Numbered from the stretch's first letter, positions 43,479 to 53,841 are shown. The stretch is DNA of 64,000 bases from Candidatus Electrothrix aestuarii (GCA_032595685.2 CP159373.1:1385001-1449000); one strand, 5' to 3'. Made by a program: numbers and translations. The notes: generated by a model not told the origin, from the sequence alone.

Positions 43479-44576
43479 ATGGGTTTTCAATGCGGCATTG
43501 TCGGCCTGCCCAACGTGGGAAAATCAACCATCTTTAACGCCTTAACAGCAGCATCGATTGAGGCGGAAAATTATCCTTTTTGCACAATTGAACCCAATGT
43601 GGGGGTGGTGCCGGTACCAGATAAACGACTGGACAAACTGGCAGAGCTGGCCAAGACCCGGAGCAAGGTGCCCACCCAAATGGAGTTTGTTGACATTGCC
43701 GGGCTGGTCAAGGGGGCCTCTCAGGGAGAAGGCCTGGGTAACCAATTCCTCGGCCATATCCGCCAGGTCGATGCCATTCTCCATGTTGTCCGCTGCTTTG
43801 AGGACGAGAACATCGTTCATGTGGACGGCTCAATTGATCCCATCAGGGATCTGGAAATTATCACTATGGAATTGATCATGGCTGACCTCGATACCGTCAG
43901 CAAGCGACAGAAAAAGGCCGCGAGCCAGGCAAAATCCGGGGATAAAAAATTTATAGCTGAAGCCGCCTTTCTGGAGCAGCTGCAATCACTCCTTGATGGG
44001 GGGAAAGCAGCCAGAATGATGGTTGTGGACAACGACCAGCAACGTGAGCTGATGCGTGACCTCTGTCTACTGACCACTAAGCCGGTCCTTTATGTCGCCA
44101 ATGTCAGTGAAGAAGATGTTGCAGAGGGGAATGATTTTGTTGAACGGCTCAAGGGTGTTGCCACCAAGGAAGGGGCATCTGTGGTTACCATAGCCGGGGC
44201 TATTGAACAGGAACTCAGCCTGCTCGACAAAGAAGAACAACAGGAATTCCTCGCAGATATGGGCATGAAAGAGCCCGGTCTGCACCGCCTGATTCGCGCG
44301 GGCTACGACCTGCTGGGCCTTATCACCTATTTCACTGTTGGCGAAAAAGAGACCAGGGCCTGGACCATCACCAAGGGAACCACTGCACCCGGAGCTGCCG
44401 GAAAAATTCACACTGACTTCCAGCGAGGCTTTATCCGTGCCGAGGTTATTGCCTACGAGGATTATGTCAGCTGTGGCTCTGAATCCGTAGCCAAGGAAAA
44501 AGGCCTGATGCGTTCAGAAGGCAAGGAATATATAGTCAAAGACGGGGATTGTATTCTGTTTCGCTTTAATGTTTGA
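43479..44576 (+). CDS. ychF: Redox-regulated ATPase YchF (Obg-like)
   Basis: The product is 365 aa with G1 GLPNVGKST (9-17), G3 VDIAGLVKGAS, and NVSEED in place of the GTPase NKxD, the change that makes YchF prefer ATP. A C-terminal TGS domain with YFTVGEKETRAWTI and the FIRAEVIAYEDY motif follows. It associates with ribosomes and stress responses. It is the first gene of a plus-strand group with argB-argD. Confidence 0.97.
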   Translation: MGFQCGIVGLPNVGKSTIFNALTAASIEAENYPFCTIEPNVGVVPVPDKRLDKLAELAKTRSKVPTQMEFVDIAGLVKGASQGEGLGNQFLGHIRQVDAILHVVRCFEDENIVHVDGSIDPIRDLEIITMELIMADLDTVSKRQKKAASQAKSGDKKFIAEAAFLEQLQSLLDGGKAARMMVVDNDQQRELMRDLCLLTTKPVLYVANVSEEDVAEGNDFVERLKGVATKEGASVVTIAGAIEQELSLLDKEEQQEFLADMGMKEPGLHRLIRAGYDLLGLITYFTVGEKETRAWTITKGTTAPGAAGKIHTDFQRGFIRAEVIAYEDYVSCGSESVAKEKGLMRSEGKEYIVKDGDCILFRFNV

Positions 44577-44621
44577 GTAAACAGCCAGCACAGTTTTCAC
44601 GAGAAAAAATCGGAGCATATT

Positions 44622-45506
44622 ATGGAACAAGGAATAGCCAAGGCCAAGGTACTCATAGAATCCCTGCCCTATATACGTGAATTTAACAACAAAACAGTGG
44701 TCATCAAGTACGGTGGTCACGCTATGGTGGATGAGGAGCTGAAAAAAAAATTTGCTCTGGACGTCATCCTGCTCAAGTATATTGGCCTTAACCCGGTGGT
44801 AGTCCACGGGGGAGGTCCTCAGATCAATAAATTTCTACAAAAAATGCAGATTACCTCCAACTATATCCAGGGAATGCGGGTCACAGACGGTGAGACAATG
44901 GATGTGGTGGAGATGGTGTTGGTGGGAAAAGTCAACAAGGAGATCGTCGGCCTGATCAACCATTGCGGCGGCAAGGCTGTGGGGCTTTCAGGACGGGATG
45001 GAGACCTTGTTCAGGCAAAGAAAATGAAGGTGCTCGGCAAGCCGGAAGCAGAAAATGCTCCGCCAGAACTCATTGATCTTGGTCGGGTAGGCGAAGTAAC
45101 CAGGGTGAATTCTGAAATCCTGACCACTCTGGATGCGCAGGACTTTATCCCGGTCATTGCCCCAGTCGGCGTAGGTGAGGACGGGCAGGCCTATAATATC
45201 AATGCAGATCTGGTAGCCGGGGCCATTGCAGCCGAGTTGGATGCAGCCAAACTCATCCTTCTCACTGACGTGGAAGGGGTGAAAGACAGCGAAGGGAAGC
45301 TCCTTTCCTCTATCCGCAAAGATGCCATTGAGCAGATGATTGAGGACGGGGTAATCAGTGGCGGAATGATTCCGAAACTCCGTTGCTGTTCCTCCGCTCT
45401 TGAAGGCGGAGTAAACAAGGCACATATTGTTGACGGAAGGCAGGAACACGCCATCCTGCTGGAAATTTTTACCCATCAGGGTATCGGTACGGAGATTACA
45501 GCATGA
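44622..45506 (+). CDS. argB: Acetylglutamate kinase
   Basis: The product is 294 aa of the amino-acid kinase family. [23 protein letters not shown] and [28 protein letters not shown] are diagnostic. It makes N-acetylglutamyl phosphate, the second step of arginine synthesis. It is long enough to include the N-terminal helix seen in arginine-inhibited forms. It overlaps argD by 4 bp. Confidence 0.97.
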   Translation: MEQGIAKAKVLIESLPYIREFNNKTVVIKYGGHAMVDEELKKKFALDVILLKYIGLNPVVVHGGGPQINKFLQKMQITSNYIQGMRVTDGETMDVVEMVLVGKVNKEIVGLINHCGGKAVGLSGRDGDLVQAKKMKVLGKPEAENAPPELIDLGRVGEVTRVNSEILTTLDAQDFIPVIAPVGVGEDGQAYNINADLVAGAIAAELDAAKLILLTDVEGVKDSEGKLLSSIRKDAIEQMIEDGVISGGMIPKLRCCSSALEGGVNKAHIVDGRQEHAILLEIFTHQGIGTEITA

Positions 45507-46714
45507 CAGCAGTAAGTTTGAACAATACAGAATGGAAGGAAAAAGGTGATGCCGTGTTTGCAGGGACCTATAGTAGATTTCCGGCAGCTATGGTACGAGG
45601 AGAAGGTTGTCGGCTCTGGGATGCGGACGGCAGGGAGTATCTGGATTTCCTCGCCGGTATAGCAGTCTGCTCCTTAGGACATTGTCATCCAGATGTCGCA
45701 GAAGCAGTTTGCGCGCAGGCAAAGAAGCTCATGCATGTCTCTAACCTGTTTTACACGGAGCCGCAAACAAAACTGGCTGAACTACTGATTGCCAATAGCT
45801 TTGCAGATCGGGTATTCATGGCCAATTCCGGGGCTGAGGCTAATGAAGCGGCAATCAAATTGGCCCGTATTCATAGCGGCAAGGGGCGTTATGAAATCAT
45901 TTCTCTCTCCGGCTCCTTCCACGGTCGAACCCTGGCCACAGTTGCAGCCACAGGCCAGCCGAAATTTCACCAGGGTTTTGAGCCCATGCCTGCGGGCTTC
46001 GTCCATGCCGGTTTTGGCGATCCTGATGAGCTGGAAAAACTCATCAATCCAAGCACCTGTGCAATTCTCTGTGAACCCCTTCAGGGAGAGAGCGGTGTAC
46101 GGCCTCTGAATCCGGCGTATCTCCAGAAAATACGAAATCTCTGTGATAAGCATAACCTGCTCCTCATCTTTGATGAAGTCCAGACAGGTATGGGGCGGAC
46201 CGGGACTCTCTTTGCCTACGAGCAGCTGGGAGTTACCCCGGACATCATGACCCTGGCCAAGGCCTTGGGCAATGGTCTTCCTATCGGTGCCATGCTCACC
46301 CGGGCAGATATAGCCTCTTCCTTCACCGTGGGTACGCATGCCTCTACTTTTGGTGGCAATCCAGTGGCGGCGGCAGCCGGTGTTGCGGTGATGAATATCA
46401 TGTTGGCAGAGGGATTCTTTGCCAGCATCCAGAAAAAAAGTGCCTATTTTATCAAACAACTGGAGATCGTTGCAGCTGAATTCCCAGAGCTGTGTTCTGG
46501 GGTACGCGGGAGCGGCATGCTCCTCGCTCTGGTCCTGACGGAAAAGGGGATTGAGCACGGCACAGAGATCGTGCAGCAGCTGTTTGAGCGGGGTTGCCTG
46601 ATCAACTTTGCCGGGATGAGGGTATTGCGTTTTATTCCGCCCTTGACGGTTACTCAAGAGGATGTTGATCTGCTTATAACTCAGCTAAAAAACGTTTTAT
46701 CAACAATCGATTGA
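45503..46714 (+). CDS. argD: Acetylornithine aminotransferase
   Basis: The product is 403 aa, a class III PLP aminotransferase with [37 protein letters not shown] and [15 protein letters not shown] holding the PLP Lys. It makes N-acetylornithine in arginine synthesis. It directly follows argB with a 4-bp overlap. Later arg genes are not in the window. Confidence 0.96.
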   Translation: MTAVSLNNTEWKEKGDAVFAGTYSRFPAAMVRGEGCRLWDADGREYLDFLAGIAVCSLGHCHPDVAEAVCAQAKKLMHVSNLFYTEPQTKLAELLIANSFADRVFMANSGAEANEAAIKLARIHSGKGRYEIISLSGSFHGRTLATVAATGQPKFHQGFEPMPAGFVHAGFGDPDELEKLINPSTCAILCEPLQGESGVRPLNPAYLQKIRNLCDKHNLLLIFDEVQTGMGRTGTLFAYEQLGVTPDIMTLAKALGNGLPIGAMLTRADIASSFTVGTHASTFGGNPVAAAAGVAVMNIMLAEGFFASIQKKSAYFIKQLEIVAAEFPELCSGVRGSGMLLALVLTEKGIEHGTEIVQQLFERGCLINFAGMRVLRFIPPLTVTQEDVDLLITQLKNVLSTID

Positions 46715-46820
46715 TCCTTTTCACACCAGGGGAAGAATCTCGTTATCCTTCCCCTTAACATTAACTTGATAACTAACAATACAAGTAAGTTAGAAGTCAT
46801 CTTTATCCCGCCTTCACCTC

Positions 46821-47678
46821 ATGCATTCTCAAAAATCCAGCATATTCAAACGAAGTGGCCTCCTTCTGCTCTTCCTAGGAATCTTCTTAATTTGCAGTAA
46901 TACAATTGGCTTATATTATTTTCGAACAGTAGAACCAAGTGACCCATTTGTCACCAATCCAACAGATAGAAAACTCTCAGCAGATGAATTTTGGGAAAAA
47001 ATTGCTATAGAGCAGCCTCTAGGAGCCCAGCAATATGCTGAACGCTTAACACAAGCCATCAGTGAACGTATTTTATTCGTTCCTACTGAATATGCCCAAC
47101 TCCTGCATCCAACCTTTTTTGAAAACTGGATCATCTGGCTCTACTCATTGAATTCAACGTACTACCAATGGATTGATCCAGAAAAAGCCATTCGATTAGG
47201 CGGCGGGATGTGCTCTCAATGTGCTATTATATTTAATAAAATAATGAATAGCAAAGGATATAGCTCTGTCATTCTACGACTCAATGGTCATGTTTTAAAC
47301 GAGGTGGTTGTTGACGGAAAACTTCTTGTTTACGACGCTGATTTCAATATAAATTTTAACAAAACACTTCAGAAATTAGCCGATGATCCAGAGTTACTTC
47401 ACAGAGCATATATCCAAAGAGGGGTTACAGAGGAAGATGCAAACACTTTCACACAGGCATTCGTTACAATGGAGGATAATTCAAGGATACGATTTGCAGA
47501 CAAATATGCTGCTGCTGGCACGATGCAGCATATTATTGAGCCCGCATCTTTTTATTTGATATGGATCATTCCGATTTTTTCAATTTTACTTGGCTTAAAA
47601 ATCCTTTCTTCCCCGGCAGCAGCAAAACCGGAATCTGGACATCAATTCCTCTCTACTCAAAAAATATCTGCACGGTAG
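46821..47678 (+). CDS. Membrane protein with a transglutaminase-like domain
   Basis: The product is 285 aa with an N-terminal helix (about 12-33) and a C-terminal helix (about 235-258), so the middle is probably periplasmic. The middle has the Cys-His-Asp layout of transglutaminase-like proteases: GGGMCSQCAIIF (Cys131 or Cys134), LNGHVLNEV (His157) and LLVYDADFN (Asp172). It may be a protease or amidase, or a lost-activity relative. It stands between argD and a small Cys-rich gene. AT-rich sequence suggests possible transfer. Confidence 0.7.
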   Translation: MHSQKSSIFKRSGLLLLFLGIFLICSNTIGLYYFRTVEPSDPFVTNPTDRKLSADEFWEKIAIEQPLGAQQYAERLTQAISERILFVPTEYAQLLHPTFFENWIIWLYSLNSTYYQWIDPEKAIRLGGGMCSQCAIIFNKIMNSKGYSSVILRLNGHVLNEVVVDGKLLVYDADFNINFNKTLQKLADDPELLHRAYIQRGVTEEDANTFTQAFVTMEDNSRIRFADKYAAAGTMQHIIEPASFYLIWIIPIFSILLGLKILSSPAAAKPESGHQFLSTQKISAR

Positions 47679-47869
47679 AAGCCTCGCTTAGCGATCCAAG
47701 CTGTCCTTAGCCTAAAATCCGCCCAAAGCACCCGGGCAATTCACCCGAACAAAATGAGGTATTCACCTTATTGCAAGGGGAGGTTGAACATGCTTCAATA
47801 AGAATATAATCAATTGCAGCAAAAAACAAGACAATAGACAACGCACCAAGAGACGACAAGGAGTTTCTC

Positions 47870-48109
47870 ATGCAAGCACAACATACAACCAGCAAAGCAT
47901 ACGATTGCCCTCTAACCCAAAAGCATGTACTCGTACAGCTGAAAGGCAATCCGCAAGCCATCAATAGCGAGCCTGAGGTATGCTCAAACATCGGTGAATG
48001 TGGTTGTGATGTTGTCGAAATTATTTATGGCATGAGCTATACTGTAGATTGGAAAAAATGTTGTCTCTATTCGACCATCAGGGAACAGAACAGCTGCCTT
48101 GATAACTGA
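47870..48109 (+). CDS. Small Cys-rich hypothetical protein
   Basis: The product is 79 aa with seven Cys including CSNIGECGCDV and KKCCLY. A GGAG site precedes the ATG. The Cys spacing could bind a metal or a disulfide core. No family is recognised. It is followed by a clear terminator, supporting it as a real short transcript. Confidence 0.6.
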   Translation: MQAQHTTSKAYDCPLTQKHVLVQLKGNPQAINSEPEVCSNIGECGCDVVEIIYGMSYTVDWKKCCLYSTIREQNSCLDN

Positions 48110-48164
48110 GTCGAGAAAGCGTTACCCTCTCTCCTGTTTGATTATACATCCTCAGCTTCCTCTG

Positions 48165-48207
48165 CGGTGACCGTGTCTCCTCATCTCACACGGTCGCCGT
48201 TTTTTTC
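48165..48207 (+). terminator. Intrinsic terminator of the small Cys-rich gene
   Basis: A 12-bp stem CGGTGACCGTGT / ACACGGTCGCCG (one mismatch) with an 11-nt loop is followed by GTTTTTTTC. Beyond it, up to 48428, the DNA is AT-rich and shows no gene. Confidence 0.9.
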
Positions 48208-48428
48208 TTCAGCATATCAATTCTCCCCGTTCTTCTCCCTCATCTCATTTCACGAGTATCTCTAAGAACAAACCCTTCCTACAGTATTAATTATCATTAA
48301 ATTTTTATCGTTTTTTATTGACTTTCTCTCTCTAAGCTTGTTTTGTATATTTTTTACACAGAGTATTTAAAGATAAAATATCTGGGACCACGTTGCAAGC
48401 AATCTTGTAGACACGCACTTGAACTATC

Positions 48429-49064
48429 ATGTCCTCTATAAATATGGTCGATAAACAAGCAAAACAGTTCCGTATTAACGAATTAAAGTCAAAAATTAAC
48501 TATACAGAAGAGGCGCGAGATAATTTTAAAAATACGCACCCAGGTCTTTACGAAACAAACTCTTATTATCTAAACAAATTAAGAGAGGAACTGAGAGAGC
48601 TGGAGAAATCCTATCTGGGCATAGTTGAGAGAAACCAACGTAAATTTTCCCGCGTAGAAGTTGAACGGGCTGCACATCTTAATTTCTCTTCAGGGCAATA
48701 CCGAGGGACACTCGAAAATATAAGTCTGGGAGGCGGCTTTATTAAAGGTGCCTTCAAACAGGCAAAAGGGGATATCTGTAAAATAAATCTTACAGAATCA
48801 AAAGCTCACTCTGATGTCGTTATTTGCGCACTCGGATCGATAGTAAGGGCCAGTAACAACGGTATCGCATTCGAATTCATAGCGATGAACGCGAATAGTT
48901 ACGCAAGATTAGAAACAGAGTTACTTGATCACGCTGACGACCCTTCAATTGTAGGAGATGAAATCTTCGAAAGCGGCATTTTTGAATTTGACGATGACTT
49001 GGTGTACAGCACTGTCTTTAATTATAATATAAACAAGCTGAAAAAATTGCTTTGCCTTCATTAA
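48429..49064 (+). CDS. PilZ-domain protein
   Basis: The product is 211 aa. An N-terminal coiled coil (about 15-65) is followed by a PilZ domain with RKFSR (Arg71 and Arg75) and NISLGG (Asn97, Ser99, Gly102), the full c-di-GMP-binding pattern. It probably senses c-di-GMP in motility, adhesion or surface regulation. A C-terminal acidic stretch follows. It stands alone. Confidence 0.82.
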   Translation: MSSINMVDKQAKQFRINELKSKINYTEEARDNFKNTHPGLYETNSYYLNKLREELRELEKSYLGIVERNQRKFSRVEVERAAHLNFSSGQYRGTLENISLGGGFIKGAFKQAKGDICKINLTESKAHSDVVICALGSIVRASNNGIAFEFIAMNANSYARLETELLDHADDPSIVGDEIFESGIFEFDDDLVYSTVFNYNINKLKKLLCLH

Positions 49065-49165
49065 GCATACAACATTATATACTCATCAACGCGTGACCCA
49101 TTTTTTTAGACCCTCTTCCCTAGCGTTCAACCGTCTCACGCGCTACCTGCACTACTCTCCACAAC

Positions 49166-49750
49166 TCAAAATTTCTCGCTGTCTTTATCACGTGTTCTCA
49201 TCATTCCTTGCTCTTCAAAGGCATTTTGCCGTTCCAATTTACTATCGATATATCTCACAGTAATAAATCGCTTTTCCTGGCAGCGGAACAGCATTGAACT
49301 GATGCCGCCCTTATATTTCATCGTTATCGTAGCGCAGTTATTAAAGGTATCCAGCTTATTCTTTATCATCCCTTTGCCCTCAGTTCTTTCATCTTGTATA
49401 TATTTCGTTCCAAGAGTTTTCGACACCTTTTCGTAAAGAGCCTCTCCTTGATCAACATTTTCAATATTTCGCCAGTCAATTATTATTCCATAAAGCAAAC
49501 CGGTTTTCTGGGTGAAAACCAGACTCACCGTGGCATCTTCCTGAAAAAGAGAATCATTATAGTCGATTTGATTAGCGTTCCCTTTTTTGCTGTTTGCTGC
49601 CGTAGCATTTTTCCGTAATTCTATTTTGTTTTTCTTTGCTTTTTCCTGAACCTTCTTCTTCGCCTGCCCTGTTCTCCATATATCAAACTCAAGTGCATAT
49701 CCCTGGACAGGCGAAAGGATTATCATCATAATAAGGATTATTTTCTGCAT
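49166..49750 (-). CDS. Hypothetical exported protein
   Basis: The product is 194 aa from ATG 49750, chosen because GGGGGGAAG lies just upstream and it gives a clean signal peptide (MQKIILIMMIILSPVQGYA). A basic Lys-rich stretch at about 30-55 is followed by a compact beta-rich domain (VSLVFTQKTGLLYGIIIDW, CATITMKYKGG). No named family. A longer frame would run into the terminator of the next gene. Confidence 0.65.
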   Translation of the reverse strand: MQKIILIMMIILSPVQGYALEFDIWRTGQAKKKVQEKAKKNKIELRKNATAANSKKGNANQIDYNDSLFQEDATVSLVFTQKTGLLYGIIIDWRNIENVDQGEALYEKVSKTLGTKYIQDERTEGKGMIKNKLDTFNNCATITMKYKGGISSMLFRCQEKRFITVRYIDSKLERQNAFEEQGMMRTRDKDSEKF

Positions 49751-49805
49751 CGTCTTCCCCCCCATTTTGTTCTGAATTATTGAAAAAACGCCGTGCAAGC
49801 TGCTC

Positions 49806-49848
49806 AAACAAAAACAGCCCATCCCGTTACGACAACGGCATGAGCTGT
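49806..49848 (-). terminator. Intrinsic terminator of the second lipid block
   Basis: On the minus strand ACAGCTCATGCCGTT and AACGGGATGGGCTGT form a stem of about 15 bp, followed by TTTTTGTTTG. It ends the operon finishing with the desaturase-like gene at 49928. Confidence 0.85.
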
Positions 49849-49927
49849 AAAAAACTCTGAAACTCTGCTCTAAGGCCTTATGATTGCCTGTCCAGCGTGA
49901 AGTTAACGCAAAAGTCTACGATCAAAC

Positions 49928-51334
49928 TCAGGATCGCACATAGGCATCCACATCATTAGCCACAATCACACCATAATTAATTGCCCCGAGCCATCCGCTC
50001 ATGATGATCCCCACAGAACCTACATGAAACAGGCCACCTACCTCTTTAAAAATGGTACGGGAAATATCCAGCCCCTCGAACTTGGTGCCGAAGGAGGTGC
50101 CTCTGGTGTGAAGGGTATAGCGATTAAAGGTCTTGGGTGTAGCGGAAGAGATTGTATCCACCTTATCTTGAATGCCAGGAATATAGCGTTCCAGATCAAC
50201 AAAGCAACGCTTTACCATTGCCTCTTTTGCCTCTTTATAGGCTGCTTCATCCAACCCTGCCCAGTCGTCGTAGTTGGCATTCATAGAGGCCACCACGGTA
50301 TAGTCAGGCTTCTCAGGACGAGTCTTGGGATAGTAGACTGAGAAGGTACGACTCTTCGTCTCCATGCGCCGCATCTCTTCAGAAGAGAACTCTTCTGAGG
50401 TTGAAGTAAAGATCAAGTCACCCACGTCCGGGAAAGCTTCTCCCCTGCGAATACCGAAGTACACCTGGCATGAGGAGTTATTCACCACCACCTTATCGAA
50501 GCGAGAAAGAAAATCATCACGAAAGGCATCTCGACCTGCGAGATTGTCAATGGTGTTGGTGATGCCGGAATTGGAGACCACAGCCTTGGCCATAACTTCC
50601 CGGCCCCCAACAAGGACACCCCTGGTTTTGCCCTTATCGACCAAAATTCTATCCACCTTGGCCCCGGTGCAAAGGGTTACCCCGTTCTTTTGCAGGTCAT
50701 CAGCCATCATGCCTATGAGTTTATCCGTACCGCCCTCAAAGGTGAACACACCCTTGCTCATGAAATTAGAAAAAACAATGCCGTAGGTGATAGCAGGCTC
50801 ATCCAGGGTTGAGCCGTTTGCATAGGTAATGGGCTCCATAAGCAGGCGATGCACATCAGTCCGACCAGGAAAGAACTTTTCAAAGAGCTCCCGAGTAGTC
50901 ATCCCTTGGTCATCGTAAAAATTCATCGCCCTGACGGTATTGAAAAAATCATCCACTGTCGCGCGATCAATCTTAAAATCCTCATGCAGGATGCGGGTGA
51001 AGTCATCCTTGGAAAAGGTCGTGGTTAGGGAAAACTGAGGATTATCAAAGGCAATATCCTTCAGCTGGACAATAGAGTCTCTGATTTCTTTGGACCAGTA
51101 TTTCTTGCAGGTCTTGATCATACCATGTGGAAAGCCATGCAAGGAAACGTCAAAGATATGCCCTCCCCGCTTAAACCAGGTCGCTAAACCACCCAACTGG
51201 ATATGATGCTCCAAAAGAAGGACCCTATGGCCGGAAGTGGCAAGACGGTTGGCACAGGTCAGGCCACCAAGACCGGAGCCGATAACAATAACATCGTAGC
51301 TATTTTGAACCTTATCAATAGGTGTAAAAGGCAT
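49928..51334 (-). CDS. Phytoene-desaturase-like FAD-dependent oxidoreductase (lipid locus, 2 of 3)
   Basis: The product is 468 aa with VIVIGSGLGGLTCANRLA, LLLEHHIQLGGLA (FAD), a SKGVFTFEGGTDKLI motif at the substrate site, and a C-terminal LFHVGSVGIIMSGWLGA FAD closure. It belongs to the CrtI-like group together with the genes at 32399 and 52112. Last gene of the KS-ACP-desaturase block. Confidence 0.88.
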   Translation of the reverse strand: MPFTPIDKVQNSYDVIVIGSGLGGLTCANRLATSGHRVLLLEHHIQLGGLATWFKRGGHIFDVSLHGFPHGMIKTCKKYWSKEIRDSIVQLKDIAFDNPQFSLTTTFSKDDFTRILHEDFKIDRATVDDFFNTVRAMNFYDDQGMTTRELFEKFFPGRTDVHRLLMEPITYANGSTLDEPAITYGIVFSNFMSKGVFTFEGGTDKLIGMMADDLQKNGVTLCTGAKVDRILVDKGKTRGVLVGGREVMAKAVVSNSGITNTIDNLAGRDAFRDDFLSRFDKVVVNNSSCQVYFGIRRGEAFPDVGDLIFTSTSEEFSSEEMRRMETKSRTFSVYYPKTRPEKPDYTVVASMNANYDDWAGLDEAAYKEAKEAMVKRCFVDLERYIPGIQDKVDTISSATPKTFNRYTLHTRGTSFGTKFEGLDISRTIFKEVGGLFHVGSVGIIMSGWLGAINYGVIVANDVDAYVRS

Positions 51335-51396
51335 ATCAATACATTCTTTCTATGTTAACACGTTACCCGGAGCGCTTGACCCAAGGTTGTTGCATA

Positions 51397-52053
51397 CTAC
51401 TCTTTCCTGTGCTGAGCCCCGCTTGAATCAGAGAGCGTCAAATTTTTCCCGTTCTTTGAGGATGACTTTATCTTTTCCATCTCTTTCTCAAAACAATCTG
51501 GGCAATAACCGTGTGAGCATTCGACATTCCAATTATTTTTGAAATAGGCTTCAACCCGCATCCAGGTTTTCTCGTCATTCTGCACCTTTCCGCAGACCGG
51601 GCAGATAAAAATCATCTGATACAGCTCTGCTATATCACTTATATTTTCTATAACCAGCAGGGCATGAGGAGCACCGCCAAAGGAAAACGGTGAGACCGTT
51701 ACAAGGGCATATATTTCGACCTTCTGATCATCCTGGATCACCTCCATGCGGGTCCGCCGCCGAACAACACGTTTCCCCCGTAAGGCCTGAATAACAGAAT
51801 TTCTAATAATGCATTCCGAGCATTTTACAGATTTTCCACACTCTTTTTTATTTTCTTCCGAGTGAATGCAGTGGAGTATTTCCCCGGCGCGATGTTGCAA
51901 AATGGTGTCCCTGCCAGAGCGCATAAGCTCCTCTGCGGCTGCATTATACTCCTGGATCCGCACCTCCTGATCAACCACAAAAATCATGGACGGCAAGGCG
52001 TCAAAGATCTCTCTGAGCATTTCACCTTCGTTCATCGTCATTGTGATCTCCAA
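51397..52053 (-). CDS. PAS-domain protein with a zinc-ribbon-like tail
   Basis: The product is 218 aa. A PAS domain (about 10-130, IFDALPSMIFVVDQEVRIQEYN) holds a Cys cluster ECGKSVKCSECIIRNS that could bind a metal or sense redox. The tail (about 148-190) has ICPVCGKVQND and SHGYCPDCFEK, a four-Cys ribbon typical of the linker after PAS domains in sensor kinases, but no kinase follows. It sits between two desaturase genes of the lipid operon and may regulate it or couple it to redox state. Confidence 0.8.
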   Translation of the reverse strand: MEITMTMNEGEMLREIFDALPSMIFVVDQEVRIQEYNAAAEELMRSGRDTILQHRAGEILHCIHSEENKKECGKSVKCSECIIRNSVIQALRGKRVVRRRTRMEVIQDDQKVEIYALVTVSPFSFGGAPHALLVIENISDIAELYQMIFICPVCGKVQNDEKTWMRVEAYFKNNWNVECSHGYCPDCFEKEMEKIKSSSKNGKNLTLSDSSGAQHRKE

Positions 52054-52111
52054 TCCCTACCTATATGGATGTTTTCTTCTCAATCGAATAAACGTATTGA
52101 TCACCCAATAT

Positions 52112-53500
52112 TCAGGTCAAAAGATGCTGATTCACTATAGTCACACCACTCAGCATGGACCCAACAATCCCAAGGTATCCCTGATCCGTGCCTGCAATAA
52201 AGAGATTCTCAAACGGCGTCTTGCCGCTCTTGATCTTGATCGGGCTGCCGTACACGGCCCCGCCCCGCTTTTCCGTAAAGCGCTCAATGGTCATGGGCGT
52301 AAAGCTGTCCTGAAACACTGCACCCTGATTGTACGTACCGAGAATCTGGCTCACTGCTGCTGTGGAGAGCTGACCACATTTTTCTTTGAGCTGCTGGTAC
52401 TGCTCTTTATCAGCAGCTGCCTGTTGCCAAAGATCGTAATTGGCAGCATTGGTGACCCGAACCTGGACAGGCGCCTCGCTTTTAGGCTCCAGCCCCTGGA
52501 AATTATCTGGGAAGCAAATCACACCCCAGGAAGGATCAATGGCATCATCAGGCTGATGATAGCGAAGCTTCTCGTTGAGACTGTAAAACAGGATGGTACG
52601 CCCTGCCTTCTCCTGCGGCAGATCCAGTTCCGGGATCATGGAAATGGTTTCCATAAAGGTCATTCTACCAACATACCGGTCAATGTCCAAGGGCCAGCCG
52701 CTTAATTTTGCCGTTCCCGGAATGCCAACGGTGGACAGGACCGCATCGGCAGTAATTTCTTCACCACTTTCCAGGCGGATGCCCTGTACTTTCTCATCCC
52801 TTGTGAGAATGGCATCAACTGGAGCACGGAAACGGATCTCCCCGCCAAATTGGGCATACTGCGCCATCAGCATATCGATGAGATCCTTAATCGTCCCTTC
52901 AGGTCGAAAAAAGCCCTCCAAAAAGACCGCACGAAACATGATCGCAAACTGCCCCAGATCCATATCATGCTCTTCTGCATTGCCGTAGACCATGAGCGGT
53001 AGCAGGAGCATATCCTCCAATAGAGGCTCAGCAAGGCGGTCATGGAGAAATGCACGGGCAGACTGCCAAGGCACTTCGGCAAAAGGATCATAGGCATCAA
53101 CTTCCCTAGACATTGCCCGAAACCGATCAACGCTTGCAGGAAAAGCGCGAGCTATTTCCTCGCAGAGGAGTTCCAATTCATTAGAAAAATTGAGTGAAGC
53201 CTGGGGAAAGATCACCGCTGAGCCAAGCTGCTCATGGGTAATGAACTTTTTACGCGAAAGTTTGAGTTGGCGGAAAAGCCTGTTGAGGGGGGCATGCTTT
53301 GTCTCTGGACCAGCATAGTTGGTCATGGCATGCAGGCCGGTTTCCAGCAGATAGCCCTGACGGTAGTAATAAGAATTCAAACCACCGGGTAAGGCATGCT
53401 GCTCAACAATCAAAGTTTTTTGCCCGAAACGAGCTGAACGGATACCGGCGGCCAAGCCAGAAAGGCCGCCGCCGATAATAATGAGCTGGTAATCAGCCAT
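52112..53500 (-). CDS. Phytoene-desaturase-like FAD-dependent oxidoreductase (lipid locus, 3 of 3)
   Basis: The product is 462 aa with LIIIGGGLSGLAAGIRSA, LIVEQHALPGGLNSYY and the C-terminal LFIAGTDQGYLGIVGSMLSGV FAD motif. It is the same CrtI-like class as its neighbours but only distantly related to the one at 49928, so each probably acts on a different step. It lies 90 bp after the ACP gene. Confidence 0.87.
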   Translation of the reverse strand: MADYQLIIIGGGLSGLAAGIRSARFGQKTLIVEQHALPGGLNSYYYRQGYLLETGLHAMTNYAGPETKHAPLNRLFRQLKLSRKKFITHEQLGSAVIFPQASLNFSNELELLCEEIARAFPASVDRFRAMSREVDAYDPFAEVPWQSARAFLHDRLAEPLLEDMLLLPLMVYGNAEEHDMDLGQFAIMFRAVFLEGFFRPEGTIKDLIDMLMAQYAQFGGEIRFRAPVDAILTRDEKVQGIRLESGEEITADAVLSTVGIPGTAKLSGWPLDIDRYVGRMTFMETISMIPELDLPQEKAGRTILFYSLNEKLRYHQPDDAIDPSWGVICFPDNFQGLEPKSEAPVQVRVTNAANYDLWQQAAADKEQYQQLKEKCGQLSTAAVSQILGTYNQGAVFQDSFTPMTIERFTEKRGGAVYGSPIKIKSGKTPFENLFIAGTDQGYLGIVGSMLSGVTIVNQHLLT

Positions 53501-53589
53501 AGCAGAAATGCGGGAAGTGTGAGATGTGTTTGCTGTTATTGAAAATTCGCCCTCCCCGCTGCATAATTCAACGGAAATATTCTGGTTGA

Positions 53590-53841
53590 TCAGGCGTCTT
53601 GCAATTTCGGTTCAAGATAATTGACACAGCTGGTCAGGGTGGCGAGTTCAGGATAATCCTCCTCCGGGATCTGCAGCTTGTAGCGTTTCCGCAGCTCCAT
53701 CACGATATCAAGAAAATCCATTGAATCAAGGTCTAACTGATCTCGGAGAGGCTGATCCGCATCCAAACTGTCAAAATCCGCATCCTCATCTATGTCTTCA
53801 ATAATTTCAAGGATTATATCCTTGATTTCATCACGGGTCAT
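53590..53841 (-). CDS. Acyl carrier protein (lipid locus, 2 of 2)
   Basis: The product is 83 aa and very acidic, with Ser40 in LDLDSMDFLDIV. It is distinct from the ACP at 42050. It is encoded between the stand-alone ketosynthase and a desaturase-like gene and is the expected chain carrier of this block. Confidence 0.9.
   Translation of the reverse strand: MTRDEIKDIILEIIEDIDEDADFDSLDADQPLRDQLDLDSMDFLDIVMELRKRYKLQIPEEDYPELATLTSCVNYLEPKLQDA

Noticed and set aside
45782-46657. 291-codon frame antisense to argD
   Set aside because: Shadow of argD with no domain features.
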